A stretch of 49,117 nt of DNA from Acinetobacter sp. Ver3 (GTDB lineage Bacteria > Pseudomonadota > Gammaproteobacteria > Pseudomonadales > Moraxellaceae), in the NCBI RefSeq assembly GCF_000632455.1, contig NZ_JFYL01000018.1:1-49117 (forward strand), written 5' to 3'. The notes under the pieces are model-generated. The model worked only from the letters and a program-made list of their open reading frames with translations. It had not been told where the DNA came from and did no database searches. Below are positions 8,335 through 17,269 of this stretch, piece after piece. Position 1 is the stretch's first letter. Each line of letters starts with the position of its first letter. A program made the position numbers and the translations under genes.

Positions 8335-9453
8335 TTACTCTATTTGTGTTGAACGCTCTGCTAACCAGTGAGCAAGTTCAGGCCAAAATTGATCGGCACT
8401 TTTTTGACTCGACATTAAACCTAAATGCCCACCAGGAATAAGAGTAAACGTGACATCACGACTATTTGTCAATTCAGTCAATGGTCTAACAGCATCAGCT
8501 GTGACCATTTGATCGCTTGAACCAGCGCCAATCATAAGAGAGCAGTCTATATTTTTTAATTCGATTTTCTTATCTTGAAGTTCGATATAACCATTTTTTA
8601 GCGGATTTCTTAACCAGACATTGAATAACATGTCTTGGTTTACCCCAGCAGGATAATCAATCATATGATTGAGGAAATAACCTAAAGTGGCGTGTTCATG
8701 CAAAAGTTTTTTATCATCAAGATTCAGTAATAATTGTTTATGGCCTTCATACCAACCTTTAGGATCTAAAATTTTAAATCCAATTGCATTTAAAATACCT
8801 GGGGAGTGAATGAGGCGCTTAGGAATACGACCGTTATAAACTTTATGTTTGAGTAGACGAGTTCTTTCAAGATAGCGATTCATCTTAGCATATAGCTTTC
8901 CGATACTGCCTGAAGCAAAGCTATCAATTGGACTACCTAAAACGATTAGATTTTTTACATGGTTCGGCTGTCTGAGCGCTGTGTACAACAGAACAAATAT
9001 TCCCGCCATACTCCAGCCATGTAAAGAAATTTGATCAGATTTAGCGTGTGTGCGTATTTGATCGATACAATTCGGGATTGCATCATCAATAAAACCTAAA
9101 AAGTTGAGATCGCGATCCTTATAGCTAAAGTGTCCCCAATCCAATAAATAGACATCAAAACCTTGCTCTGTATAATATTTAATAAGAGAACGGTATGGAT
9201 AAAGATCATAAATATCCATCTTGATCGCTAAAGGCGCGACAAAGACCAATGGCTCAACATATTTTTTATTTTCAGATGCGTAATATCGAATTTTACTCGA
9301 TTTATGAGTACCTATCACATCATACGGCGTTGCTTGAGATAAAACCAAAGATTTACCGTAAAAAATGCGTGTCCCTAAATTTTTTAACTTGCTTTGTTTA
9401 GAACGCCAGTTAGTTTTTAAATGTTCCATGAAGGTTGAAGATCTCATAAGCAT
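8335..9453 (-). CDS. PhaC-like alpha/beta hydrolase with Ser nucleophile
   Basis: A 372-residue protein with the alpha/beta-hydrolase layout of class III polyhydroxyalkanoate synthase (PhaC). It has the lid-preceding YDLYPYRSLIKYYTEQGFDV region, a nucleophile elbow SLHGWSMAG, NLIVLGSPID after it, the acid segment GSSDQMVTAD and the terminal GGHLGLMSSQKSADQFWPE with the histidine. Known PhaC enzymes use Cys in the box GxCxGG; here the residue is Ser, so hydrolysis or acyl transfer is more likely than polymerisation. No phaE, phaA, phaB or phasin gene is nearby. It is followed after five bases by a beta-hydroxyacid dehydrogenase. The start at ATG 9453 has no clear ribosome site; ATG 9447 or 9429 are alternatives. 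Confidence 0.8.
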   Translation of the reverse strand: MLMRSSTFMEHLKTNWRSKQSKLKNLGTRIFYGKSLVLSQATPYDVIGTHKSSKIRYYASENKKYVEPLVFVAPLAIKMDIYDLYPYRSLIKYYTEQGFDVYLLDWGHFSYKDRDLNFLGFIDDAIPNCIDQIRTHAKSDQISLHGWSMAGIFVLLYTALRQPNHVKNLIVLGSPIDSFASGSIGKLYAKMNRYLERTRLLKHKVYNGRIPKRLIHSPGILNAIGFKILDPKGWYEGHKQLLLNLDDKKLLHEHATLGYFLNHMIDYPAGVNQDMLFNVWLRNPLKNGYIELQDKKIELKNIDCSLMIGAGSSDQMVTADAVRPLTELTNSRDVTFTLIPGGHLGLMSSQKSADQFWPELAHWLAERSTQIE

Positions 9454-9570
9454 GTGATTTGAACGAAGTCTAAGCGATATTTATATATTTTACCTTGACC
9501 TTAAATGCTTTGGACGCTCAAAATGTTGGCAATTATTCACAAAGGCAGTTTTTAGGACTGATTTAGAGCA

Positions 9571-10758
9571 ATGAGCCAGCAAGACGACATTGAATACCAA
9601 CTTGATACATTAGCACTTCGTACAGGTCATACACGCAGTTTTGAAGGTGAGCATGCTGAACCGATGTTTCTAACTTCTTCATTTGTATATGCAAATGCAG
9701 CAGAGGCAGCAGCTAAATTCTCTGGGAAAGAGCCCGGTAATATTTATTCTCGCTTTACAAACCCAACAGTCGCAATGTTTGAAAAAAGATTGGCTGCAAT
9801 GGAAGGTGCTGAACGTGCAGTGGCAACAAGTACGGGTATGGCTGCGATCATGGCGGTGGCGATGTCATTCTTAAAGGCTGGTGATCATGTTGTATGTTCT
9901 CGCGCAGTATTTGGTTCAACCGTGGCCTTATTTGAAAAATACATTTCTAAGTTTGGTGTGACTGTCAATTTTGTTGATTTAACAGATTTAGATGCTTGGA
10001 AAGCTGCGATCAAACCAGAAACTAAACTACTATTTGTAGAATCTCCGTCAAATCCATTATCGGAAATTGCTGATATTCGTGCATTAGCAGATATCGCGCA
10101 TGAAAATGATGCCTTACTCGCAATTGATAATAGTTTCTGTACGCCAGTGCTACAACAACCATTAAAATTGGGCGCGGATCTAGTTGTCTATTCAGCGACA
10201 AAATATTTAGATGGTCAAGGTCGTGCGTTGGGTGGTGCTGTCGTAGGTAGTCATCAATTACTTGAAGAAGTTTTTGGCTACGTTCGTACAACTGGGCCTT
10301 CTATGAGTCCGTTCAATGCTTGGGTTTTCCTAAAAGGTTTGGAAACGCTTCGTCTACGTATGAAGGCTCATTCTGAAAGTGCACAAAAGATTGCTGAGTG
10401 GCTTCATCAGCACGATAAAATCGAAAAAGTATTCTTTGCTGGCTTAGCGGATCATGTAGGTCATGATTTGGCTAAGAAGCAACAAAAAGGTTTTGGTGGT
10501 ATCGTTTCATTCGTGGTAAAAGGTGGGCGAGAAGCTGCTTGGAAAGTGATTGATCACACTCAATTTATTTCTATTACTGGAAATCTTGGGGATGCAAAAT
10601 CAACGATTACTCATCCTGCAACGACTACTCATGGTAAATTGCCTGATGAAGCGAAGGCTGCAGCTGGCATTGCAGAAGGTTTAATTCGTCTTTCAGTAGG
10701 TTTGGAAGACGTTGATGATATTATTGCAGACATTCAACGTGGTCTTGATTTAGTCTAA
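9571..10758 (+). CDS. metZ: O-succinylhomoserine sulfhydrylase
   Basis: PLP enzyme of the Cys/Met metabolism family that forms homocysteine directly from O-succinylhomoserine and sulfide in methionine synthesis. It is 395 residues long. Conserved blocks are NIYSRFTNPTVAMFEKRLA, ATSTGMAAIMAV, FVESPSNPLSEIADI, AIDNSFCTPVLQQPL and the PLP lysine in VVYSATKYLDGQGRALGG, followed by SLGD-like SITGNLGDAKSTITHPATTTH. MetZ is distinguished from MetB/MetC by its overall fit to the pseudomonad/Acinetobacter enzyme. It begins a plus-strand run with ebfC 24 bases later and recR after that. The 117 bases upstream separate it from the divergent hydrolase. Confidence 0.92.
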   Translation: MSQQDDIEYQLDTLALRTGHTRSFEGEHAEPMFLTSSFVYANAAEAAAKFSGKEPGNIYSRFTNPTVAMFEKRLAAMEGAERAVATSTGMAAIMAVAMSFLKAGDHVVCSRAVFGSTVALFEKYISKFGVTVNFVDLTDLDAWKAAIKPETKLLFVESPSNPLSEIADIRALADIAHENDALLAIDNSFCTPVLQQPLKLGADLVVYSATKYLDGQGRALGGAVVGSHQLLEEVFGYVRTTGPSMSPFNAWVFLKGLETLRLRMKAHSESAQKIAEWLHQHDKIEKVFFAGLADHVGHDLAKKQQKGFGGIVSFVVKGGREAAWKVIDHTQFISITGNLGDAKSTITHPATTTHGKLPDEAKAAAGIAEGLIRLSVGLEDVDDIIADIQRGLDLV

Positions 10759-10782
10759 TTTAAATTTGTTCGGAGTATACAA

Positions 10783-11112
10783 ATGAACATTAATATGCTT
10801 ATGCAACAAGCACAGCGCATGCAAAAGGAAGTAGAGTCCAACATCAAGAAAGCGAAAGAAGAGCTTGCACAGAAAGAAGTGCATGCTGAAGCTGGTGGTG
10901 GTTTGGTAAAAGTGACAATGACTTGCCGTAATGTGGTAAAACGCATTGAAATCAATCCAGAATTGCTTCAAGACGATCCAGATATGATTGAGGATTTGAT
11001 TGCAGCTGCTATGAATGACGCTGCACGCCAAGCCGAAGCGATTTCAGAAGAAACAATGAAGTCTGCAAATAGTGGTATGGGATTACCTCCTGGCTTGTCA
11101 GGTTTATTTTAA
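10783..11112 (+). CDS. ebfC: nucleoid-associated protein, YbaB/EbfC family
   Basis: A 109-residue DNA-binding protein of the YbaB/EbfC family, forming a dimer with a tweezer-like shape. The N-terminal helix [17 protein letters not shown] is a coiled-coil, followed by the beta region [25 protein letters not shown] and the acidic [20 protein letters not shown], all family landmarks. The C-terminus is glycine and proline rich ([11 protein letters not shown]). CGGAG precedes ATG 10783. As in many bacteria it directly precedes recR (12-base gap), consistent with a shared transcript. Confidence 0.93.
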   Translation: MNINMLMQQAQRMQKEVESNIKKAKEELAQKEVHAEAGGGLVKVTMTCRNVVKRIEINPELLQDDPDMIEDLIAAAMNDAARQAEAISEETMKSANSGMGLPPGLSGLF

Positions 11113-11124
11113 GGATATTGCCGA

Positions 11125-11721
11125 GTGTTCAGCGAACGGTTTGACCAACTCGTCCAAGCACTGCGAATTTTACCAAGCGTTGGGCCTAAGTCGGCTCAGC
11201 GCATGGCGTTGCATTTGATCATGAAGAATAAGCAAGGTGCTTTGGCATTATCTGAAGCACTTAGCGATGCCGCTGATCATATCCATGAATGTTCTATTTG
11301 CCACTCATTGACTGAGAATGAGGTGTGTGACATTTGTCTGTCGCAAGACCGAGATGATACCTTGCTCTGTGTGGTTGAATCTCCTGCAGACGTGATGGCA
11401 ATTGAGCAAAGTGGAAGTTTCAGAGGCAAATATCATGTATTGGGGGGGCATTTATCTCCTTTAGATGGTATAGGGCCTGAAGAGGTTGGCATACCTGCAT
11501 TAGTTCAACGCTTAGCTGAAGGTCAGGTAGCAGAGGTTATTCTCGCTACCAATGCAACGGTTGAAGGGCAGGCTACGGCACATTATTTGGTAGAAGCCAC
11601 ACGTCATTTGAATCTTAAAATGACGCGTATTGCTCAAGGTGTACCACAAGGGGGTGAGCTTGAGTATGTCGATAGTCACACCTTAAGCCAAGCAGTTCAT
11701 AATCGTATGCAAATGAAATAA
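11125..11721 (+). CDS. recR: recombination mediator RecR
   Basis: RecR acts with RecO (and RecF) to load RecA onto SSB-coated gapped DNA. The 198-residue chain shows the N-terminal helix-hairpin-helix (LRILPSVGPKSAQRMALHL), a C4 zinc finger (CSICHSLTENEVCDIC), and a Toprim domain with LCVVESPADVMAIEQSG and the Walker-like YHVLGGHLSPLDGIGPE. It begins with GTG at 11125, supported by AAGGAT upstream and by alignment of the family N-terminus. It closes the metZ-ebfC-recR run, and its stop codon lies inside the terminator stem. Confidence 0.96.
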   Translation: MFSERFDQLVQALRILPSVGPKSAQRMALHLIMKNKQGALALSEALSDAADHIHECSICHSLTENEVCDICLSQDRDDTLLCVVESPADVMAIEQSGSFRGKYHVLGGHLSPLDGIGPEEVGIPALVQRLAEGQVAEVILATNATVEGQATAHYLVEATRHLNLKMTRIAQGVPQGGELEYVDSHTLSQAVHNRMQMK

Positions 11722-11744
11722 GCACAAATTGTGCTTATTTTTTT
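11716..11744 (+). terminator. rho-independent terminator of recR
   Basis: Perfect 10-bp stem AAATAAGCAC / GTGCTTATTT with a 5-base loop and a T tract. The recR stop codon TAA (11719-11721) is part of the 5' arm. Confidence 0.9.
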
Positions 11745-11842
11745 GATTAGAGAAATATCACTTTTCTGAATTGTTTTTTAGTCGAAAAAAATATTAAATT
11801 TTTCATGTTTTATAACTATTTACAGCGTATACATAGATTTGC

Positions 11843-11869
11843 TTGACGCTTTAATTGAAAATTTATATT
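11843..11869 (+). promoter_or_regulatory. putative sigma-70 promoter of rnd
   Basis: TTGACG at 11843-11848 is followed by TATATT at 11864-11869 (15-base spacer) or TATTTA at 11866-11871 (17-base spacer). It lies about 60 bases before the RNase D start. The -35 matches consensus in five of six bases. The AT-rich setting makes chance -10 matches likely. Confidence 0.4.
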
Positions 11870-11930
11870 TAAAATTGATAATTTAAGCTAAAATACATCT
11901 CGATACCAATCTAGCACATTGTTTTTTATG

Positions 11931-13073
11931 ATGTTTCAATTTATCCAAGAGCAAAAAGAACTCGAGCATGTTTTGACACTAATGAGTCAACAAGATGTTT
12001 ATGGTTTAGATACTGAATTTATCAAAGTTGATACACTATGGCCAAAATTGGGTGTCTTGCAAATCAATGTCGCAGATCAGGTGTTTTTATTAGACGGTAC
12101 ACGTCTAGATTTTTCGAGTTTCTGGCCTAAAGTTTTTGCTGCAAAGCAAAATATTTTCCATGCTTGTGGTGAAGATATTGATCTGATTTACCATTATTCA
12201 AAAGGCAATCATCTTAATAATGTATTTGATACTCAGGTGGCTTTGTCTTTTCTCGGACACGGATTACAGGTCAGTTATCAAAATGCGCTTAAAGAAATTT
12301 TAAATATAGAAATTGATAAAGATCAAACACGTTCAGATTGGCTTGCACGTCCTTTAACTGAAGAGCAAAAAGCATACGCAGCGAATGATGTCTTATATAT
12401 TATGAATTTAGCCGATGCGCTAAAAAATGAATTAGAGAAAAAAGGGCATTATCAGTATGTACTAGAGGACTGTAAGAGCCTCACGCTTGAGATTGCGACA
12501 GAAACGCCGAAAGAGAAACTATACGAAGATGTCGGAAATTATAGACACTCTCGAAAGCAGTTAATGCAGCTACAATTGCTCAGTGTTTGGCGTGAAGAAA
12601 TGGTGAAGGCTTTAAATCAGCCTCGAAGTTTTATTCTGAAAAATGCCACTATGATTGATTTGGTGGAAAAAAATCCAAAAAATACCTTCCAATTATCTCA
12701 AGTTAAAAATATTCGTCCGAATGTGGTTCGTGAGCACGGTAAAACGATTTTGGATATTATTGCGTTGCTGCCCCCAATGGAAGAATGGCCATTACGAATT
12801 GCTCGACCAATTAAACATTCATCCAAAGATATTACCCATGATGTTGATAACATGATTGGTAATCTTGCAGAAGAGTTGGTGATTCCTAAAGAAGTATTAA
12901 TGCGAAAAAAATGGCTTGGGGCTTTATATCAGCATGTGGTTTTTCATGGCGATGAACAAGACTTACCTCAGTATTTACTCGGTTGGCGTTATGATTTACT
13001 AACGAAGCCATTAATTGAGTTGCTTCATAAAGATGCACAATATTTGAGTATGCAAATGAAAGTCAATGAATGA
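11931..13073 (+). CDS. rnd: ribonuclease D
   Basis: A 3'-5' exoribonuclease that trims tRNA and other small RNA 3' ends. The DEDDy nuclease motifs are visible: GLDTEFIK (Exo I), HACGEDIDLIYHY (Exo II) and YAANDVLYI (Exo III, with Tyr), plus VFDTQVALSFLGHG. An HRDC region follows at roughly residues 210-290. With ATG 11931 the protein is about 380 residues, usual for the family; TTG 11919 and ATG 11928 are in-frame alternatives and no Shine-Dalgarno decides among them. ycgL follows after 129 bases, an order common in gammaproteobacteria. Confidence 0.93.
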   Translation: MFQFIQEQKELEHVLTLMSQQDVYGLDTEFIKVDTLWPKLGVLQINVADQVFLLDGTRLDFSSFWPKVFAAKQNIFHACGEDIDLIYHYSKGNHLNNVFDTQVALSFLGHGLQVSYQNALKEILNIEIDKDQTRSDWLARPLTEEQKAYAANDVLYIMNLADALKNELEKKGHYQYVLEDCKSLTLEIATETPKEKLYEDVGNYRHSRKQLMQLQLLSVWREEMVKALNQPRSFILKNATMIDLVEKNPKNTFQLSQVKNIRPNVVREHGKTILDIIALLPPMEEWPLRIARPIKHSSKDITHDVDNMIGNLAEELVIPKEVLMRKKWLGALYQHVVFHGDEQDLPQYLLGWRYDLLTKPLIELLHKDAQYLSMQMKVNE

Positions 13074-13202
13074 CTTCTCTCAAAATTTGATTAAAGAATT
13101 ACCAGTCATCCTAAACTAGACTGATGCGTTAACAAACGCTAATGTTTCGCCGTTTTTTTTGATGTATGCTTTGCTTTGAGTTTAAAAGGTGTTGTTTGAA
13201 TC

Positions 13203-13508
13203 ATGTGGTGTGAAATCTACAAATCTAGTAAGAAAGACGAAATGTATATTTACGTTGCGCGTCCTGAACAAGCGGAAAACCAAGAAGCTGTTGATCCGTT
13301 ATCAGTATTATCTGATGCAATGAAAAATGCATTTGGCCGAGCGACATTTGTGATGTCACTGGAATTACATGCAGAACGCAAATTAGCGCGTGCAAATGTT
13401 TTACATGTGATGGATTCAATTCAGACGAAAGGATTCTTTTTACAATTGCCGCCTGAAGGATTGATCAATCCTAATGCGGTAGAGCCAGAGGGACTACGCG
13501 GTGCGTGA
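13203..13508 (+). CDS. ycgL: YcgL domain-containing protein
   Basis: A 101-residue protein of the YcgL family, function unknown. It shows the family start [18 protein letters not shown], the central [24 protein letters not shown] and the closing [10 protein letters not shown]. The family occurs mainly in gammaproteobacteria and frequently lies beside rnd, as here. Its last eight bases overlap the start of the next gene (GTG 13501), pointing to translational coupling with the small membrane protein. Confidence 0.88.
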   Translation: MWCEIYKSSKKDEMYIYVARPEQAENQEAVDPLSVLSDAMKNAFGRATFVMSLELHAERKLARANVLHVMDSIQTKGFFLQLPPEGLINPNAVEPEGLRGA

Positions 13509-13914
13509 TAATCAAGTTGGAGGATGGGATCAGTTTGTTTCAATGTTGGATTCAATTCCAGAATATAACATTGCAATTACCGTCTATATTCTCGGAACTT
13601 TGATTATTCTGTGGTGTTGGTACGGCATAGCGAAACGCCTACCTTCACCTTTAGGTGGAGTGACTTGGATTTTTGTGTTTGCTATTTTGGCAACACCAAC
13701 GATTTCTGAAGGTCCTAATTCCGCCTTAGCACCCGCAACTTTTGGTTTGATATTTGGGGTATTAACAAAAGATTCACCTTTGATCTGGTCCAATTTCTCA
13801 TTGATTGCCTTTGTTATTGCTTTAGGGTTATTGGCAGGTTATTTCTGGTCTAAGTACGCTTCTAAACAAAAGAATCCGAGACACACATCGTCAGTGAAGA
13901 CACCACCACTTTAA
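13501..13914 (+). CDS. small membrane protein of unknown function
   Basis: A 137-residue protein I cannot assign to a named family. Three hydrophobic segments are evident: about residues 24-43 ([20 protein letters not shown]), 50-63, and 97-118 ([16 protein letters not shown]), followed by a basic C-terminal tail ([17 protein letters not shown]) that should lie in the cytoplasm. The start is GTG 13501 overlapping ycgL, with AGAGG upstream; the next in-frame ATG (13543) has its nearest ribosome-like site too far away. The moxR-type gene begins 29 bases later, so it may belong to that transcript. No function is suggested by sequence alone. Confidence 0.65.
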   Translation: MRDNQVGGWDQFVSMLDSIPEYNIAITVYILGTLIILWCWYGIAKRLPSPLGGVTWIFVFAILATPTISEGPNSALAPATFGLIFGVLTKDSPLIWSNFSLIAFVIALGLLAGYFWSKYASKQKNPRHTSSVKTPPL

Positions 13915-13943
13915 TTATCCAAATAAAAAAATAAGGTTTCATT

Positions 13944-14795
13944 ATGTCTGTTGATGCACATCAATTTACGGGTACAGATCAATATATCGCCACAGATAGT
14001 CTCAAGCTTGCTGTGAAGGCCGCTCGAGCGTTGCAAAAGCCTCTTTTAGTGAAGGGTGAGCCAGGTACAGGTAAAACATTATTGGCTGAACAAGTTGCTG
14101 AAAGTCTGGGTTTAAAACTGATTACTTGGCATATCAAATCAACGACGAAGGCCCAACAAGGTCTTTATGAATACGATGCCGTTTCAAGATTGCGCGATAG
14201 TCAATTGGGCGATGAGCGTGTTTATGATATTAAAAACTATATTAAACCAGGTAAATTGTGGGAAGCATTTACCTCTGAAGAACGTTGCGTTTTATTAATT
14301 GATGAAATTGATAAAGCAGATATCGAATTCCCAAATGATTTGCTTCATGAACTAGACAAAATGTCATTCTTTGTTTATGAAACTGGTGAAACAATTACTG
14401 CAACACAGCGTCCAATTGTGATCATCACTTCAAATAATGAAAAAGAACTTCCTGATGCTTTCTTACGCCGTTGTTTCTTTCATTATATTGAATTCCCAGA
14501 TGAACAGACCATGCGTGAAATTATTGCAGTTCATTTTCCAAGAATTTCAACGACATTGGTCAGTGAGGCACTTCAGGTCTTCTTTAAGCTTCGCCAAATA
14601 CCTGGTCTTAAGAAGCCACCTTCAACTTCTGAATTAATTGATTGGTTAAGCTTATTGATGGCTGATGATATGCCTGAAGATATTTTAAGAAACCATGATA
14701 AGTCAAAAGCAATTCCACCGCTGTATGGTGCGCTCATCAAAAATGAGCAAGATGTGCAGCTACTTGAGCGCCTCGCATTTATGACTCGTCGATAG
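13944..14795 (+). CDS. MoxR-family AAA+ ATPase
   Basis: A 283-residue cytoplasmic AAA+ ATPase, probably a chaperone that inserts metals or remodels partner proteins together with the VWA protein encoded next. Walker A is GEPGTGKTLLAEQ (about residues 38-50), Walker B is CVLLIDEIDKAD, sensor 1 is PIVIITSNNEKELPDAFLRRC with the arginine finger region, and a C-terminal lid follows. The gene pairs with the VWA gene eight bases downstream, the standard MoxR-VWA arrangement. AAGG precedes the ATG. The client protein is unknown; no methanol dehydrogenase or CO dehydrogenase genes are nearby. Confidence 0.9.
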   Translation: MSVDAHQFTGTDQYIATDSLKLAVKAARALQKPLLVKGEPGTGKTLLAEQVAESLGLKLITWHIKSTTKAQQGLYEYDAVSRLRDSQLGDERVYDIKNYIKPGKLWEAFTSEERCVLLIDEIDKADIEFPNDLLHELDKMSFFVYETGETITATQRPIVIITSNNEKELPDAFLRRCFFHYIEFPDEQTMREIIAVHFPRISTTLVSEALQVFFKLRQIPGLKKPPSTSELIDWLSLLMADDMPEDILRNHDKSKAIPPLYGALIKNEQDVQLLERLAFMTRR

Positions 14796-14803
14796 GTGAT
14801 ACT

Positions 14804-15991
14804 ATGTTCGTAAGACTGTTTTACACCTTGCGAAAATACGGAATCCCCGTAACGACACGCGAGCTGATTGATTTGAATCAAGCGATTAGTCTAGGTTTGG
14901 TTTTTGCAGATCAAGATGATTTTTATCAGCTTGTGAAGACAGTCATGGTCAAGGATGAGCGTTACTTCGATAAGTATGATCGTGCTATGAAGGATTATTT
15001 TCAGGGCATTCAAACCTTTGATGTAGATGATTTACTCAGTAAAGTTAATCAACTTCCTAAAGAATGGTTTGATTTAGAACTCCTTGAAAAACACTTAACG
15101 CCAGAGCAACGTGAAGCACTACAAAGAGCAGGTTCTTTAGAAGAGCTCATGAAAATGCTGGAAGAGCGTTTGCGTGAGCAACATAAAAAACACCAAGGTG
15201 GTAATCGTATGATTGGCACTGGTGGCACTTCACCGTTTGGAGCTTTTGGTGACCACCCAGAGGGGGTGAGAATTGGAGGGCCGGGACGTAAAAAATCTGC
15301 GGTGAAAGTGTGGGAACAACGTAAATACCAAAATCTTGATGATGATCAAATTTTGGGAACACGTCATATGCAAATGGCGTTGCGTCGTCTGAGAAAATTT
15401 GCGCGTCAAGGTGCTGAAGAAGAGCTTGATATAGATCAAACGATTCGCGAAACGGCTAAGCAGGGAATTCTTGATGTACAGATGGTGCCAGAGCGTCGTA
15501 ATCGAATTAAAGTTTTGATGTTGTTCGATGTAGGCGGTTCTATGGATGCCTATATTGCACAATGTGAAAAACTGTTTAGTGCAGCCAAAACAGAATTTAA
15601 GACTTTAGAATATTTCTATTTCCATAACTGTCTTTATGATTGCGTGTGGAAAGACAATCATCGCCGTACTTCGACAAAAATGAATACCTTAGATGTATTT
15701 AATACCTATGGTAAAGATTATCGAGTGATTGTTGTTGGTGATGCAAGTATGGCGCCATACGAATTAAAATCTGCTGGTGGTTCTGTCGAATACATGAATG
15801 AAGAGTCGGGTGAAATTTGGTTGCGTCGTTTGCGCCAGCATTATGAAAAGACGGCTTGGTTGAATCCTGAAACTGAGAATTACTGGCATTACACTCAAAC
15901 GATAGGAATGATCAAAGAAATATTTGAAGATCATATGTATCCAATGACTTTAAAAGGCATTGAAGATATGACTAAATTCCTCTCACGCTAA
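14804..15991 (+). CDS. VWA-domain protein, CoxE-like MoxR partner
   Basis: A 395-residue soluble protein. The N-terminal half is helical and charged, with [16 protein letters not shown] and a glycine-rich linker near residues 130-165. The C-terminal half is a von Willebrand A domain beginning [14 protein letters not shown], in which the MIDAS DxSxS reads DxGxS, as seen in CoxE-type members. [12 protein letters not shown] supplies a further metal-site acidic residue. It starts eight bases after the MoxR gene with AGGTGA as ribosome site. Together they should form an ATPase/adaptor pair acting on an unidentified client. The substituted MIDAS may weaken metal binding. Confidence 0.87.
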   Translation: MFVRLFYTLRKYGIPVTTRELIDLNQAISLGLVFADQDDFYQLVKTVMVKDERYFDKYDRAMKDYFQGIQTFDVDDLLSKVNQLPKEWFDLELLEKHLTPEQREALQRAGSLEELMKMLEERLREQHKKHQGGNRMIGTGGTSPFGAFGDHPEGVRIGGPGRKKSAVKVWEQRKYQNLDDDQILGTRHMQMALRRLRKFARQGAEEELDIDQTIRETAKQGILDVQMVPERRNRIKVLMLFDVGGSMDAYIAQCEKLFSAAKTEFKTLEYFYFHNCLYDCVWKDNHRRTSTKMNTLDVFNTYGKDYRVIVVGDASMAPYELKSAGGSVEYMNEESGEIWLRRLRQHYEKTAWLNPETENYWHYTQTIGMIKEIFEDHMYPMTLKGIEDMTKFLSR

Positions 15992-16026
15992 CTTTTTTAA
16001 ATTATATTCATCTAAAGGATCTTGAT

Positions 16027-17235
16027 ATGAGCTATCAAATCAATGGTGTGGCATTGCCAAATGAAGAAGGTTTTTTTGGTGAATATGGTGGTCAATTCAT
16101 TCCACCTCATTTAAAAGCAGCAATGGATGAAATCAATGTTGCTTATGAAGAAATTCGTAAAACACCTGAATTTCAAAATGAGCTTTCAGAGCTGTTTGCG
16201 CATTATGTAGGTCGTCCAAGTCCTTTATTTCATGCCAAACGACTTTCAGAACAATTGGGTGGTGCTCAAATTTATCTGAAGCGTGAAGATTTGAACCATA
16301 CTGGTGCGCATAAAATTAACCATTGTTTGGGTGAAGCTTTACTTGCTAAATACATGGGCAAGAAAAAAGTCATTGCTGAAACTGGGGCAGGTCAACATGG
16401 TGTCGCATTAGCAACTGCTTGTGCCTTGGTTGGTATCCCGTGTGAAATTCATATGGGTCAAGTTGATATTGAAAAAGAACATCCAAATGTCGTGAAAATG
16501 AAAATTTTGGGTGCGAATTTAATCTCAGTCACTCGTGGAACAGCAACATTAAAAGATGCTGTTGATAGTGCTTTCGAAGAGTATTTGAAAGACCCTGAAA
16601 GCTTTATTTATGCCATCGGATCAGTCGTTGGTCCACATCCATTTCCTAAAATGGTGCGTGATTTCCAAGCAATTATCGGTGATGAAATTAAAGTTCAATC
16701 ACAAGACAGATTTAACAAATATCCTGATTATATTATTGCTTGTGTTGGCGGTGGCTCAAATGCAATGGGCGCATTCAGTGCATTCCTTAATGATGATAGT
16801 GTGAAATTAATTGGTGTTGAACCAGCAGGACATGGTTTAGATACAGATCAACATTCGGCAACATTAACTTTAGGTAAACCAAGTCAACTTCATGGTATGG
16901 CGTGTTATGTGCTGGAAGATGAGAATGGCGAGCCATTACCTGTGCATTCAATTGCTTCTGGATTAGATTATCCTGGTGTGGGGCCTCAACACAGTTTCTT
17001 AAAAGATATTGGTCGTGTTGAGTACTCAACAGCAACTGATGAAGAGTGTCTGAATGCATTCATGACTCTATCTCGAGTTGAAGGGATTGTGCCTGCATTA
17101 GAAAGTTCACATGCTGTTGCTTGGGCAATACGTGAAGCTCCACAACTGTCCAAAGATACCATTGTGGTAGTGAATTTATCAGGTCGAGGTGATAAAGACT
17201 CGGACTATGTGGCAGAAAAATTAGGTTTAAATTAA
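16027..17235 (+). CDS. TrpB-like PLP enzyme, stand-alone divergent paralogue
   Basis: A 402-residue PLP enzyme related to tryptophan synthase beta, which joins indole and serine. It has the PLP lysine in [16 protein letters not shown], the catalytic Glu in [11 protein letters not shown], the phosphate loop [10 protein letters not shown] and [10 protein letters not shown]. It differs from ordinary TrpB in the region that talks to TrpA: canonical GAEDVERQALNVFRMKLLGA is [20 protein letters not shown] here. No trpA, trpF or accD lies nearby, whereas the usual trp genes are grouped. It follows the MoxR-VWA pair by 35 bases with AAGGA upstream. It may be a TrpA-independent indole-salvage enzyme or have another amine acceptor; annotating it as the biosynthetic trpB would be risky. 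Confidence 0.8.
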   Translation: MSYQINGVALPNEEGFFGEYGGQFIPPHLKAAMDEINVAYEEIRKTPEFQNELSELFAHYVGRPSPLFHAKRLSEQLGGAQIYLKREDLNHTGAHKINHCLGEALLAKYMGKKKVIAETGAGQHGVALATACALVGIPCEIHMGQVDIEKEHPNVVKMKILGANLISVTRGTATLKDAVDSAFEEYLKDPESFIYAIGSVVGPHPFPKMVRDFQAIIGDEIKVQSQDRFNKYPDYIIACVGGGSNAMGAFSAFLNDDSVKLIGVEPAGHGLDTDQHSATLTLGKPSQLHGMACYVLEDENGEPLPVHSIASGLDYPGVGPQHSFLKDIGRVEYSTATDEECLNAFMTLSRVEGIVPALESSHAVAWAIREAPQLSKDTIVVVNLSGRGDKDSDYVAEKLGLN

Positions 17236-17240
17236 CACAT

Positions 17241-17267
17241 AAAAAAACCAGCTTAGGCTGGTTTTTT
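17241..17267. terminator. bidirectional rho-independent terminator
   Basis: CCAGC-ttag-GCTGG stem flanked by A7 and T6 tracts, between the convergent trpB-like gene and the secreted-protein gene at 17270. Confidence 0.88.
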
Positions 17268-17269
17268 AA

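Noticed and set aside
8335..9453. Annotation as PHA synthase phaC
   Set aside because: The catalytic Cys is Ser and no PHA genes are near, so polymerase activity is not supported.
10022..10291. Reverse-strand reading frame inside metZ as a gene
   Set aside because: It lies fully within a well-supported enzyme gene, has no ribosome site or family features, and its composition mirrors the host codons.
13125..13141. Terminator after rnd (GCGTT-aaca-AACGC)
   Set aside because: The stem is only five base pairs and no T tract follows directly.
15520..15550. Inactivating mutation in the VWA MIDAS (DxGxS)
   Set aside because: The same form is, as far as I know, common in CoxE-type VWA partners of MoxR, so it is probably a family trait.
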